DNA from: Streptomyces pyxinicus
GTDB lineage: Bacteria; Actinomycetota; Actinomycetes; Streptomycetales; Streptomycetaceae
Direction: 5' to 3'
DNA length: 52,163 bases
Assembly (NCBI RefSeq): GCF_024753135.1
Contig: NZ_JANUGP010000041.1
Location: 1 to 52,163, forward strand
The position numbers and the translations under genes were made by a program. Positions 1 through 9,466 of the stretch are shown one piece after another; positions within the stretch are counted from its first letter, which is position 1, and every line of letters begins with the position of its first letter. The notes beneath the pieces were generated by a model, which was not told where the DNA came from, searched no databases, and saw nothing but the letters and a program-made list of their open reading frames with translations.

Positions 1-1
1 T

Positions 2-1801
2 GGGCCCCTCCGGGGGTCCGGCGGCCCGGCCGACGCCTCCGACCGTCACCCGCAGCCGTACGCTGGGCCGGTCGACGCCCTGGATGGGCCCCTCCGGGGG
101 TCCGGCGGCCCGGATGACGCCCCGGATCGGCACCCCCAGGCCTACGCGGGCCCGGGTGATGCCCCCGACCGTCACCCCCAGGCCTACGCGGACCCGGACA
201 ACGTCCCCGACCGTCACCCCCGGGCATACGCGGACCCGGACAACGTCCCCGACCGTCACCCCCAGCCGTACGCCGGCCCGGCCGCCGCCCCCGATCGACA
301 CCCCACCCCACCCGACACCCCCGAACACCACCTCCAGGCCTACGCCGTATGCGCCGCTGCCGAACGGCTCCTCTGCCGCTACGAGGAAGCCGAGGCCATC
401 GCCCGCGCCGGGCGGGAGTTGCTGCCCCGGCCGCTGCCGTCGGTGCTGTCCGCCGCCGCCACCGACCTGGTCTTCGAGTACGGCCTGGTGCACGTGCTGC
501 GCGGTACCCACGACCAGGTGCTGCCCCTGCTCCGGGAGGCCGCGCGGGCCCGCAGCGAGGCCGCCGCCCCGGTGTCGACGGCGCTGCGCGTCCTGATCGC
601 CTTCTGCGACGTCTTCTCCGGGAACGTGTCCGGAGCCGCCCCCGAGGTGACCCGGTGCGCCCGGCTGGTCGACGCCCTGCCGGACCAGGTCGCCGGGCAC
701 ACCCCGGACACCCTCGCCCTGCTGGGCTGCGCCGAGCTGTACCTGGAGCGCTTCACCGCCGCCCGCCGCCACCTCGGCCGGGGACTGCGCGCCGCCACCG
801 GGGGCGCCCAGAAACACATCCGCGCCCACCAGTTGCTCGGACTCACCATGATCGACCAGTGGGCCGGCCGGCTGGACGAGTCGCAGCGCGCCGCCCGGGA
901 GGCGGAGCAGCTGGCCCGGCTGGTCGGCGCGCCCGACGTGGTGACCCTCGCCACCGCCATGCGCGCCACCACCCTGGTCTGGGCCCGGGGCCGGCAGCAC
1001 GCGGACCGCGCCGTCGCCCTCGCCGCGCGCGCGGTCGACACCGTCGCACTGGGCCGGGGCTGGTGGGCCACCTCCGCGATCAGCCTCCTCGCGCACGCCC
1101 AGCTCCTCGGCGGGGACGCCGCCGGCTGCCTGCGGACCCTGCTCGACGGCGGCGGCGGCGAGCGGCTGCCCCAGGTGCAGCCCACCTTCCGGCCGTCGCT
1201 GCTCGCCCTCATGGCCACGGCCACCCTCGCGGCGCGCGGCGACACGGACACCGCCCGCAGCCTCCTCGGCGAGGCGGAAACGGCGGCCGAACACCTGGGC
1301 CTGGCCTTGCAGCGGGCCTGTGTCCGCCGCGCCCGAGCCCAGCTCCACCTGGCACTCGGCGCACCCGGCACCGCACTCGCACTCTACGAAGAGGCCGCCG
1401 AGGGATTCCGAGGCGCCGGACTGCCGCTCCAGCAGGCGTGGACCCTGATCGCCGCCGCCCCCTCGGCCCGCGCGGTGCACGGCCCGGCCGCCGCCCTCGC
1501 CCTGCTGGAGAGCGCCGAGGCCCTGGCACGCCCGTCCGGCGCGGCCCTGGTCCGGGAACAGGCCCGCCGGGTACGTGCCGAACTGTCCGAGCGCACCGAG
1601 GTCCCGGACGCGCTACGGCTGCTCAGCGACCGGGAACGCGAGATCGCCGGACTCGCCGCCACCGGGCTGCGCTCCCGGCAGATCGCCGAGCGGCTCTTCC
1701 TCAGCCCGCGCACGGTCGACACCCACCTGGCCCGCGTCTACCGCAAACTGGGCGTCTCCTCGCGGCTCGCGCTGGCCCAGGTCCTCGACCGCGGCGCCTG
1801 A
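2..1801 (+). CDS. LuxR-family transcriptional regulator, 3' part only
   Basis: The frame is open from the window edge, so the start and probably an N-terminal ATPase region lie outside; 599 residues are visible. The last ~60 form a LuxR/GerE helix-turn-helix, with LSDREREIAGLAATGLRSRQ then IAERLFLSPRTVDTHLARVY near the C-terminus. Before it is about 400 residues of Ala/Leu/Arg-rich helical sequence resembling the TPR-like middle of large (LAL/MalT-type) regulators. The first ~100 visible residues are a 14-residue tandem repeat built on PDRHPQAYA, which is unusual. The role would be DNA binding and transcription control; the ligand and targets are not visible. A smaller gene starting at the ATG at 419 is possible, but the uninterrupted upstream frame and in-register repeats favour the long one. 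Confidence 0.8.
   Translation, partial: GPLRGSGGPADASDRHPQPYAGPVDALDGPLRGSGGPDDAPDRHPQAYAGPGDAPDRHPQAYADPDNVPDRHPRAYADPDNVPDRHPQPYAGPAAAPDRHPTPPDTPEHHLQAYAVCAAAERLLCRYEEAEAIARAGRELLPRPLPSVLSAAATDLVFEYGLVHVLRGTHDQVLPLLREAARARSEAAAPVSTALRVLIAFCDVFSGNVSGAAPEVTRCARLVDALPDQVAGHTPDTLALLGCAELYLERFTAARRHLGRGLRAATGGAQKHIRAHQLLGLTMIDQWAGRLDESQRAAREAEQLARLVGAPDVVTLATAMRATTLVWARGRQHADRAVALAARAVDTVALGRGWWATSAISLLAHAQLLGGDAAGCLRTLLDGGGGERLPQVQPTFRPSLLALMATATLAARGDTDTARSLLGEAETAAEHLGLALQRACVRRARAQLHLALGAPGTALALYEEAAEGFRGAGLPLQQAWTLIAAAPSARAVHGPAAALALLESAEALARPSGAALVREQARRVRAELSERTEVPDALRLLSDREREIAGLAATGLRSRQIAERLFLSPRTVDTHLARVYRKLGVSSRLALAQVLDRGA
41..334 (+). repeat. 42-bp (14-codon) tandem repeat inside the LuxR gene
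   Basis: Units beginning with an Asp codon lie at 41, 83 (degenerate), 125, 167, 209, 251 and 293, exactly 42 bases apart, so the reading frame is kept. The core encodes PDRHPQAYA followed by a variable D/G-P-D tail. A second identity, 28 bases long, links bases 1-30 with 85-114. Confidence 0.9.
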
Positions 1802-1959
1802 ACACCGCCTGGCGCGGGCACGGTTGGGCCCGGCGGGCATTCGGCCGATCGGCCGCGCGAGGGGTGGTGTGATCGCCCCGATTCGGGTACGAGTGATCCC
1901 GTAGCACTGGTCGGCAACGAACGGTCCGCATTCATCCCTCAGCGGCGAGGTGAGCCTCC

Positions 1960-3894
1960 ATGACCGCCACCACCCCACGCACCAACGTCACCGAGCGCGA
2001 GGCACGTCAGGTGGCGGAGGCCGCCCGGCAGCAGGACTGGCACAAGCCGAGCTTCGCCAAGGAGCTGTTCCTCGGCCGCTTCCGGCTCGACCTCATCCAC
2101 CCGCACCCGCTGCCCGACCCGGAGTCCGTCCGGCGCGGCGAGGAGTTCCTGGACCGGCTGCGCGCGTTCTGCGAGACGAGCGTCGACTCCGCCCGCATCG
2201 AACGCGAGGCCCGCATCCCCGACGAGGTGGTGGCCGGGCTCAAGGAACTCGGCGCCCTCGGCATGAAGATCGACCCCAAGTACGGCGGCCTCGGCCTCAC
2301 CCAGCTGTACTACAACAAGGCCCTCGCCCTGGTCGGCTCCGTCAGCCCGGCTGTCGGCGCGCTGCTCTCCGCCCACCAGTCGATCGGCGTACCGCAGCCG
2401 CTGAAGATGTTCGGGACCCAGGAGCAGAAGGACGCCTTCCTGCCGCGCTGCGCCCGCACCGACATCTCCGCCTTCCTGCTCACCGAGCCGGACGTCGGCT
2501 CCGACCCGGCGCGCCTGGCCACCACCGCCGTACCCGAGGGCGACGACTACGTGCTGGACGGGGTGAAGCTGTGGACCACCAACGGCGTCGTCGCCGACCT
2601 GCTGGTCGTCATGGCGCGGGTGCCCGAGGCCGAGGGGCACAAGGGCGGCATCACCGCGTTCGTGGTGGAGGCGGACTCGGAGGGCGTCACCGTCGAGCAC
2701 CGCAACGCCTTCATGGGGCTGCGCGGCATCGAGAACGGCGTCACCCGCTTCCACCGGGTGCGGGTGCCGGCCGCGAACCGCATCGGCCCCGAGGGTGCCG
2801 GCCTGAAGATCGCGCTCACCACCCTCAACACCGGCCGGCTGTCCCTGCCCGCGATGTGCGCGGGAGCGGGCAAGTGGTGTCTGAAGATCGCCCGGGAATG
2901 GGCGGCCGAGCGTGAGCAGTGGGGCAAGCCGGTCGCGCTGCACGAGGCCGTCGGCTCCAAGATCAGCTTCATCGCGGCCACCACCTTCGCCCTGGAGGCC
3001 GTGCTCGACCTGTCCTCCCAGATGGCCGACGAGGACCGCAACGACATCCGCATCGAGGCCGCCCTCGCCAAGCTCTACGGCTCCGAGATGGCCTGGCTGA
3101 TGGCCGACGAACTGGTCCAGATCCGCGGCGGCCGGGGCTACGAGACCGCCGAGTCGCTGCGGGCGCGCGGCGAGCGCGGTGTCCCGGCCGAGCAGATCCT
3201 GCGCGACCTGCGCATCAACCGCATCTTCGAGGGCTCGACGGAGATCATGCACCTGCTGATCGCCCGTGAGGCGGTCGACGCCCACCTCTCGGTCGCCGGC
3301 GACCTCATCGACCCCGACAAGTCCCTCGCCGACAAGGCGAAGGCGGGCGCGGGCGCCGGTGTCTTCTACGCCAGGTGGCTGCCGAAGCTGGTCGCGGGCC
3401 CGGGGCAACTGCCGACGTCGTACGGCGAGTTCAAGCAGGACGTCGACCTCTCGGGCCACCTCCGGTACGTCGAGCGCACCGCCCGCAAACTGGCCCGCTC
3501 CACCTTCTACGCCATGTCCCGCTGGCAGGGCCGGATGGAGACCAAGCAGGGCTTCCTCGGCCGGATCGTGGACATCGGCGCCGAGCTGTTCGCGATGAGC
3601 GCGGCCTGCGTGCGCGCCGAGCGGCTGCGCGGCGAGGGCGGTCACGGGCGCGAGGCCTACCAGCTCGCCGACGCCTTCTGCCGGCAGTCCCGCATCCGCG
3701 TCGAGGAACTCTTCGGCCGCCTGTGGACCAACACCGACGACGTGGACCACAAGGTGGTCAAGGGTGTCCTCGGCGGGGTCTACACCTGGCTGGAGGAGGG
3801 CATCCTCGACCCCTCCGGCGAGGGCGCCTGGATCGCCGACGCCACCCCCGGCCCGTCCACCCACGAGAACGCCCGCCGCCCCTTCGGCACCTGA
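1960..3894 (+). CDS. Acyl-CoA dehydrogenase, long (FadE5-like) type
   Basis: A flavoprotein of 644 residues that would oxidise acyl-CoA to trans-2-enoyl-CoA in the cytoplasm, passing electrons to ETF. It has the family order: an N-terminal helical domain, a middle flavin-binding part with FLLTEPDVGSDPARLATTAV and LWTTNG (residues ~170-210), then a helical C-terminal domain with RINRIFEGSTEIMHLLIARE (~425-445). It is about 250 residues longer than the classic 380-residue enzymes, like the FadE5/VLCAD-type subgroup with an extra C-terminal helical region. The ATG has GAGGTG 8-9 bases upstream. The gene stands alone, after the LuxR gene and before dxr, and its stop codon lies inside the first unit of a 36-bp repeat. 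Substrate chain length cannot be read from the sequence. Confidence 0.92.
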   Translation: MTATTPRTNVTEREARQVAEAARQQDWHKPSFAKELFLGRFRLDLIHPHPLPDPESVRRGEEFLDRLRAFCETSVDSARIEREARIPDEVVAGLKELGALGMKIDPKYGGLGLTQLYYNKALALVGSVSPAVGALLSAHQSIGVPQPLKMFGTQEQKDAFLPRCARTDISAFLLTEPDVGSDPARLATTAVPEGDDYVLDGVKLWTTNGVVADLLVVMARVPEAEGHKGGITAFVVEADSEGVTVEHRNAFMGLRGIENGVTRFHRVRVPAANRIGPEGAGLKIALTTLNTGRLSLPAMCAGAGKWCLKIAREWAAEREQWGKPVALHEAVGSKISFIAATTFALEAVLDLSSQMADEDRNDIRIEAALAKLYGSEMAWLMADELVQIRGGRGYETAESLRARGERGVPAEQILRDLRINRIFEGSTEIMHLLIAREAVDAHLSVAGDLIDPDKSLADKAKAGAGAGVFYARWLPKLVAGPGQLPTSYGEFKQDVDLSGHLRYVERTARKLARSTFYAMSRWQGRMETKQGFLGRIVDIGAELFAMSAACVRAERLRGEGGHGREAYQLADAFCRQSRIRVEELFGRLWTNTDDVDHKVVKGVLGGVYTWLEEGILDPSGEGAWIADATPGPSTHENARRPFGT

Positions 3895-4014
3895 TACCCG
3901 TCCGGCGCCCGCCGCCCCTTCGGCGTCTGACACCCGTCCGGCGCCCGCCGCCCCTTCGGCGTCTGACACCCGTCCGGCGCCCGCCGCCCCTTCGGCGTCT
4001 GACACCCCGCCGGC
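3871..4014 (+). repeat. 36-bp tandem repeat, four copies, over the acyl-CoA dehydrogenase stop codon
   Basis: Units start at 3871, 3907, 3943 and 3979, each opening with GCCCGCCGCCCCTTCGGC and followed by a stop-bearing segment (CTGATACCC in unit 1, TCTGACACCC later). Unit 1 is the last six codons plus stop of the dehydrogenase gene; later units are copies of that gene end. There are no unique spacers, so this is not a CRISPR array. Confidence 0.95.
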
Positions 4015-4082
4015 GACCGACACCCCACCGGCGCCTGACACCCCACTCGCACATCACCCCATAGCTGGACAAACAACACAGA

Positions 4083-4117
4083 GCGTCCCCCCGCGCACCC
4101 ACCCGCGTGGGGGACGC
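4083..4117 (+). terminator. Hairpin between the dehydrogenase gene and dxr
   Basis: Perfect 9-bp arms GCGTCCCCC (4083-4091) and GGGGGACGC (4109-4117) enclose a 17-base loop. There is no T-run, which is common for high-GC terminators. Confidence 0.6.
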
Positions 4118-4156
4118 GCTGTCCTCGGCGCGGTCGCTTGCGGCAACAATGGGGGG

Positions 4157-5428
4157 ATGACCGACAGTCCCGCCCGTCCGGCGCCCCTCGCCGATCCGCA
4201 CCTCGTCCACGACCCCCTCGCCGGGGACGGCCCCAAGGACGTGGTGATCCTCGGCTCCACCGGATCCATCGGCACCCAGGCCATCGACCTCGTGCTGCGC
4301 AACCCCGACCGCTTCCGGGTCACCGCCCTGTCCGCGAACGGCGGCCGGGTGGCCCTCCTCGCCGAGCAGGCGCGCCGGCTGCGGGTGCGGACCGTGGCGG
4401 TCGCCCGCGAGGACGCCGTACCCGCGCTGCGCGAGGCGCTCGCCGCCGAGTACGGCACCGGGGAACCGCTGCCCGAGGTCCTCGCCGGACCGGACGCCGC
4501 CACCCGGCTCGCCGCCTCCGCCTGTCACACCGTGCTCAACGGCATCACCGGGTCCATCGGCCTCGCGCCCACCCTCGCCGCCCTGGAGGCCGGCCGCACC
4601 CTCGCGCTGGCCAACAAGGAGTCACTGATCGTCGGCGGTCCGCTGGTCAAGGCGCTCGCCAAGCCCGGCCAGATCATCCCGGTCGACTCCGAGCACGCGG
4701 CCCTCTTCCAGGCGCTGGCCGCCGGCACCCGCGCCGACGTGCGCAAGCTGGTCGTCACCGCGTCCGGCGGCCCCTTCCGCGGCCGGACCAAGGCCGACCT
4801 GGCGGACGTCACCGTGCGGGACGCCCTCGCCCACCCCACCTGGGCGATGGGCCCGGTGATCACGGTCAACTCCGCCACCCTGGTCAACAAGGGACTGGAG
4901 GTCATCGAGGCGCACCTGCTCTACGACATCTCCTTCGACCGCATTGAGGTGGTCGTGCACCCGCAGTCGTATGTCCACTCGATGGTCGAGTTCACCGACG
5001 GTTCCACGATCGCCCAGGCGACGCCCCCCGACATGCGCGGGCCCATCGCCATCGGTCTGGGCTGGCCCGAACGGGTTCCGGACGCGGCGCCCGCGTTCGA
5101 CTGGAGCAAGGCCTCCACCTGGGAGTTCTTCCCGCTGGACACCGAGGCCTTCCCCTCGGTGGACCTCGCCCGGCACGTGGGGCGGCTCGCGGGGACGGCC
5201 CCGGCGGTGTTCAATGCGGCCAACGAGGAGTGCGTCGAGGCCTTCCTGGGCGGCGCACTGCCCTTCAACGGGATCATGGAGACCGTCACCCGGGTGGTCG
5301 AGGAACACGGCACCCCGGTCTCGGGAACTTCTCTCACGGTGTCGGACGTCCTCGAAGCGGAGACCTGGGCCAGAGCCCGGGCCCGCGAACTCACAGCCAC
5401 GACGGCGACCGCGGAGGCGCGTGCATGA
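4157..5428 (+). CDS. dxr: 1-deoxy-D-xylulose 5-phosphate reductoisomerase
   Basis: Converts DXP to 2-C-methyl-D-erythritol 4-phosphate with NADPH, the committed step of the MEP isoprenoid pathway. At 423 residues it is the usual length. It has the NADPH-binding GSTGSIGTQAIDLV (from ~residue 33), LANKESLIVGG, the metal-binding PVDSEHAALFQ, TASGGPF, the HPTWAMGPVITVNSATLVNK segment and the HPQSYVHSMVEF block. The ATG at 4157 gives a normal N-terminus, though its upstream G-run makes only a weak ribosome site; the frame stays open further upstream through the 36-bp repeats, but that part is repeat-encoded and not needed. The stop overlaps the next gene by ATGA, so translation of dxr and the site-2 protease is probably coupled. 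ispG, a later step of the same pathway, lies one gene downstream. Confidence 0.97.
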   Translation: MTDSPARPAPLADPHLVHDPLAGDGPKDVVILGSTGSIGTQAIDLVLRNPDRFRVTALSANGGRVALLAEQARRLRVRTVAVAREDAVPALREALAAEYGTGEPLPEVLAGPDAATRLAASACHTVLNGITGSIGLAPTLAALEAGRTLALANKESLIVGGPLVKALAKPGQIIPVDSEHAALFQALAAGTRADVRKLVVTASGGPFRGRTKADLADVTVRDALAHPTWAMGPVITVNSATLVNKGLEVIEAHLLYDISFDRIEVVVHPQSYVHSMVEFTDGSTIAQATPPDMRGPIAIGLGWPERVPDAAPAFDWSKASTWEFFPLDTEAFPSVDLARHVGRLAGTAPAVFNAANEECVEAFLGGALPFNGIMETVTRVVEEHGTPVSGTSLTVSDVLEAETWARARARELTATTATAEARA

Positions 5429-6729
5429 CGACCCTGATGTTCATCCTCGGCATAGTGGTCTTCGCCGTCGGCCTGCTCGTCTCGATCGCCTGGCACGAGC
5501 TGGGGCACCTGTCCACGGCCAAGCTCTTCGGCATCCGCGTCCCGCAGTACATGGTCGGCTTCGGCCCGACCGTCTGGTCGCGCAAGAAGGGTGACACCGA
5601 GTACGGCATCAAGGCCATCCCGCTCGGCGGCTACATCCGCATGATCGGCATGTTCCCGCCCGACACCGAGGGCCGGGTCTCCGCCCGCTCCACCTCCCCG
5701 TGGCGCGGCATGATCGAGGACGCCCGCTCGGCGGCCTTCGAGGAACTCCAGCCCGGCGACGAGACGCGCATGTTCTACACGCGCAAGCCGTGGAAGCGCG
5801 TCATCGTCATGTTCGCGGGCCCGTTCATGAACCTGGTCCTCGCGATCGCCCTGTTCCTCACCGTGCTCATGGGCTTCGGCACCCAGCAGCAGACCACCAC
5901 CGTCGCCTCCGTCTCGCCCTGCGTCATCAGCCAGAGCGAGAACCGCGACACCTGCGAGAAGTCCGACCCGGCCTCCCCGGCCCAGGCCGCCGGCATCCAG
6001 AAGCGGGACAAGATCGTCTCCTTCGCCGGAAAGCCCACCAAGGACTGGAACGCCCTCTCCGACCTGATCCGGGACAGCGCGGGCAAGAGCGTGCCGATCG
6101 TCGTCGAGCGCGACGGCAGGCAGCTCACCCTGCACGCGAAGATCGCCACCAACCTGGTCGCCAAGAAGGACTCCAGCGGCACCTACGTCCAGGGGGAGTA
6201 CGTCAAGGCCGGCTTCCTCGGCTTCAGCTCCGCCACCGGCGTGGTCAAACTGGGCTTCGGCGACTCGGTGACCTGGATGACCGACCGGGTCGGTGACGCC
6301 GTCGACTCCCTCGCCGCCCTGCCCGGCAAGATCCCGGCCCTGTGGGACGCCGCCTTCGGCGACGGCCCGCGCGAGCCGGACTCCCCGATGGGCATCGTCG
6401 GCGCGGCCCGCATCACCGGCGACATCGCCACTCTCGACATCCCCGCCTCCCAGCAGGTGGCGATGTTCGTGATGCTGCTCGCCGGCTTCAACCTCTCGCT
6501 GTTCCTGTTCAACATGCTCCCGCTGCTCCCGCTCGACGGCGGCCACATCGCGGGCGCGCTGTGGGAGGCGCTGCGGCGGAACCTGGCCCGGGTGCTGCGC
6601 CGTCCGGACCCCGGTCCGTTCGACGTGGCGAAGCTGATGCCGGTGGCCTACGTGGTGGCCGGGATCTTCGTCTGCTTCACCGTCCTGGTACTGATCGCGG
6701 ACGTCGTCAACCCGGTCAAAATCTCCTAG
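5425..6729 (+). CDS. Site-2 (RseP/RIP) intramembrane zinc metalloprotease
   Basis: A polytopic membrane protease of 434 residues expected to cut membrane-embedded substrates such as anti-sigma factors. The zinc motif HELGH is at residues 24-28 in the first membrane segment, followed by the conserved GFGPTVWSRKKGDTEYGIKA and IPLGGYIRMIGM. A membrane helix near residues 130-150 (MFAGPFMNLVLAIALFLTVL) precedes a PDZ-like region (~175-260). The C-terminal membrane part holds the third zinc-ligand motif NMLPLLPLDGGHIAG (Asp ~371). The ATG overlaps the dxr stop (ATGA) and has GGAGG upstream. This dxr-protease-ispG order is conserved in actinomycetes. The substrate cannot be inferred here. Confidence 0.95.
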   Translation: MTTLMFILGIVVFAVGLLVSIAWHELGHLSTAKLFGIRVPQYMVGFGPTVWSRKKGDTEYGIKAIPLGGYIRMIGMFPPDTEGRVSARSTSPWRGMIEDARSAAFEELQPGDETRMFYTRKPWKRVIVMFAGPFMNLVLAIALFLTVLMGFGTQQQTTTVASVSPCVISQSENRDTCEKSDPASPAQAAGIQKRDKIVSFAGKPTKDWNALSDLIRDSAGKSVPIVVERDGRQLTLHAKIATNLVAKKDSSGTYVQGEYVKAGFLGFSSATGVVKLGFGDSVTWMTDRVGDAVDSLAALPGKIPALWDAAFGDGPREPDSPMGIVGAARITGDIATLDIPASQQVAMFVMLLAGFNLSLFLFNMLPLLPLDGGHIAGALWEALRRNLARVLRRPDPGPFDVAKLMPVAYVVAGIFVCFTVLVLIADVVNPVKIS

Positions 6730-6744
6730 CCATCCGGCGTTCAG

Positions 6745-6775
6745 GGCGGCCCGGGACCCCGTGTCACGGGCCGCC
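6745..6775 (+). terminator. Terminator after the site-2 protease gene
   Basis: Perfect 9-bp arms GGCGGCCCG (6745-6753) and CGGGCCGCC (6767-6775), 15 bases after the stop codon. This separates the dxr-protease pair from ispG. Confidence 0.65.
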
Positions 6776-6898
6776 TACGAACGGGTGTGTTTACCGGGTG
6801 TGATGTGCTGGGGCCGGGTCGGGTGCCGTAATCTCGGACCCTGGAGCCCGATGTTGACGGGATCCGGCCTTGATCCACGACTTGGGGTTGCACAGCAG

Positions 6899-8056
<1,158 letters not shown>

Positions 8057-8069
8057 CCCGTACGGCATC

Positions 8070-8105
8070 GCCGAGTCCCGTCACCCCTCGGTGGCGGGAC
8101 TCGGC
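8070..8105. terminator. Bidirectional terminator at the ispG / ATP-binding protein junction
   Basis: Perfect 11-bp arms GCCGAGTCCCG (8070-8080) and CGGGACTCGGC (8095-8105). It lies after ispG and covers the end of the convergent minus-strand gene, so it could stop transcription from both sides. Confidence 0.7.
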
Positions 8106-8500
8106 CGTACCTCCGCCCAGACGGTCTTGCCGGGCTGCCTCGGCTCCACCCCCCACTTGTCCGCGAGCGCCTCCACCAGGATCAGCCCCCGGCCCGACTC
8201 CCCGCTCGGTGCCCGCCGCTCCGGCAGCCGCTCGGTCAGGGTGTCCGACACCTCCAGTCGGACGACGCCATCGCCCCCGGTGAGCCGCAGATGGAAGTCC
8301 CGCCCGGGTACCCGCCCGTGCCGTACGGCGTTGGCGGCGAACTCGGCGGCGATCAGCGTGGCGGCCTCGTTGACCCGCCCGTCGTACGGATGCCCCCACT
8401 CGTCCAGCCGCAACGAGACCAGCCGCCGGGCCAGCCGGGCGCCGCGCGGCGTGGAGGTGAAGCGCATCGCGAATTCGTGGGTGGAGATTTCTGATTTCAC
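8081..8500 (-). CDS. RsbW-like ATP-binding protein (HATPase, anti-sigma type)
   Basis: A stand-alone GHKL ATPase domain of 139 residues like those of serine kinase anti-sigma factors. The N-box is EFAANAVRHGRVPGRDF, a shorter G1-like region is VSDTLTERLP, and the G2-like loop is GESGRGLILVEALADKWGV. Such small proteins are very common in Streptomyces and often sit beside XRE/DUF5753 and DUF397 genes, as here (AbaA/WhiJ-type clusters). The GTG at 8500 (protein begins VKSEISTHEF) gives the usual length, though an ATG at 8467 is a workable alternative. It is divergent from the XRE gene across a 135-bp region containing three TGTACA sites. Partner and kinase activity are unknown. Confidence 0.85.
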   Translation of the reverse strand: MKSEISTHEFAMRFTSTPRGARLARRLVSLRLDEWGHPYDGRVNEAATLIAAEFAANAVRHGRVPGRDFHLRLTGGDGVVRLEVSDTLTERLPERRAPSGESGRGLILVEALADKWGVEPRQPGKTVWAEVRPSPATEG

Positions 8501-8562
8501 GCCGTTACGGTCCCGCACGCTCAGTAGCGTTGACCAGCGGCCGCACCAGGACCACCGAGCGT

Positions 8563-8636
8563 TGTACAAGGCTGGGGTGCCGCTGTACACGAGCGCGCCG
8601 TGACCAAGGGTGGCGCAAGGGCATTGGGGGTGTACA
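8563..8636. promoter_or_regulatory. Three TGTACA palindromes between divergent regulatory genes (candidate operators)
   Basis: TGTACA occurs at 8563-8568, 8584-8589 and 8631-8636. The first two are 21 bp apart, two helical turns, and the first expands to the palindrome TTGTACAA. The third touches the ATG of the XRE gene. The position between a DNA-binding regulator and its divergent partner suggests autoregulation; this is inference. Confidence 0.4.
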
Positions 8637-9466
8637 TGAGCGAGAAAGTGCGGGAAGAGAAGGAAGCGCCGGACTCGGGCATTCCGCTCGTCTTCAGGCG
8701 GGTGTTGAAGCGGCTGCGCATCCAAGCGGGCATGGATCGGGCCGAGTTGGGCCGCCGTACGGGCTACTCGGCCGCCACCATCACGTCGTACGAGGTGGGC
8801 AGGCGCATCCCCAACGCGAAGTTCATCCGGGAGGCGGATGGCGCGCTGGACGCCGGTGGGGTGTTGATCGACTTCATCGATGACATGGAGAAGGCACAGT
8901 ATCCTGCGTTCTTCCGGGATGCGGCGGCGCTGGAGAAGAAGGCGCTGGGGCTGCACGTCTTCGCCACGAAGGCCATTCCGGGACTCCTCCAGACAGAGGA
9001 CTACGCGTTTGCTGTCTTCAGGATGTGGCGGCCACTGCTTGACGAGGAGACCGTCCATAAGAGTGTCGCGGCCCGCCTGGCCCGACAGGACATCTTCGCT
9101 CAAGCCCTCTTCCCGACCATCAGCTTCGTGATCGAGGAGCACCTGCTGCACCGGCCGTTGGGTGGACAGGCCGTGATGCGTGGGCAGTTGGAGCAAATCC
9201 TACTTCATGGACACCGCCGGAACGTCGAAATCCAGGTGATGCCGACGGCTCGCCAGGTGCACGCTTGCCTTGACGGCCCGTTCACCTTGATCGAGACGAA
9301 GGGAGGGCGCAGGATCGCCTATGTGGAGGCGCACAAGCACAGCCGTCTCCACACCGACCGTGAGATGGTCAGGGAACTGGAAGAGCAGTACGGAATCCTG
9401 CGCGCTCAGGCCCTGACACCGCACGATTCACTGGCCCTTGTAGAGAAGTTGCTGGGAGCGACATGA
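8636..9466 (+). CDS. XRE-family regulator with DUF5753 domain (WhiJ-like)
   Basis: A 276-residue protein. Residues ~20-75 form a helix-turn-helix of the XRE type (FRRVLKRLRIQAGMDRAELG, RRTGYSAATITSYEVGRRIP). The rest matches the DUF5753 pattern, with GLHVFATKAIPGLLQTEDYA and the downstream ISFVIEEHLLHRPLGG. Such proteins are abundant in Streptomyces and usually pair with a DUF397 protein, exactly the next gene here, overlapping by ATGA. The ATG at 8636 has a GGGGG ribosome site; a GTG at 8600 would add 12 residues but has no such site. It probably binds the TGTACA sites upstream. The signal and the regulated process are not visible. Confidence 0.9.
   Translation: MSEKVREEKEAPDSGIPLVFRRVLKRLRIQAGMDRAELGRRTGYSAATITSYEVGRRIPNAKFIREADGALDAGGVLIDFIDDMEKAQYPAFFRDAAALEKKALGLHVFATKAIPGLLQTEDYAFAVFRMWRPLLDEETVHKSVAARLARQDIFAQALFPTISFVIEEHLLHRPLGGQAVMRGQLEQILLHGHRRNVEIQVMPTARQVHACLDGPFTLIETKGGRRIAYVEAHKHSRLHTDREMVRELEEQYGILRAQALTPHDSLALVEKLLGAT

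Noticed and set aside
3871..4014. CRISPR array
   Set aside because: The units are contiguous without spacers, and there are no cas genes nearby.
3764..4156. A possible N-terminal extension of dxr through the 36-bp repeats
   Set aside because: The extra residues are repeat-encoded, overlap the upstream gene and a terminator hairpin, and the ATG at 4157 gives the normal protein length.
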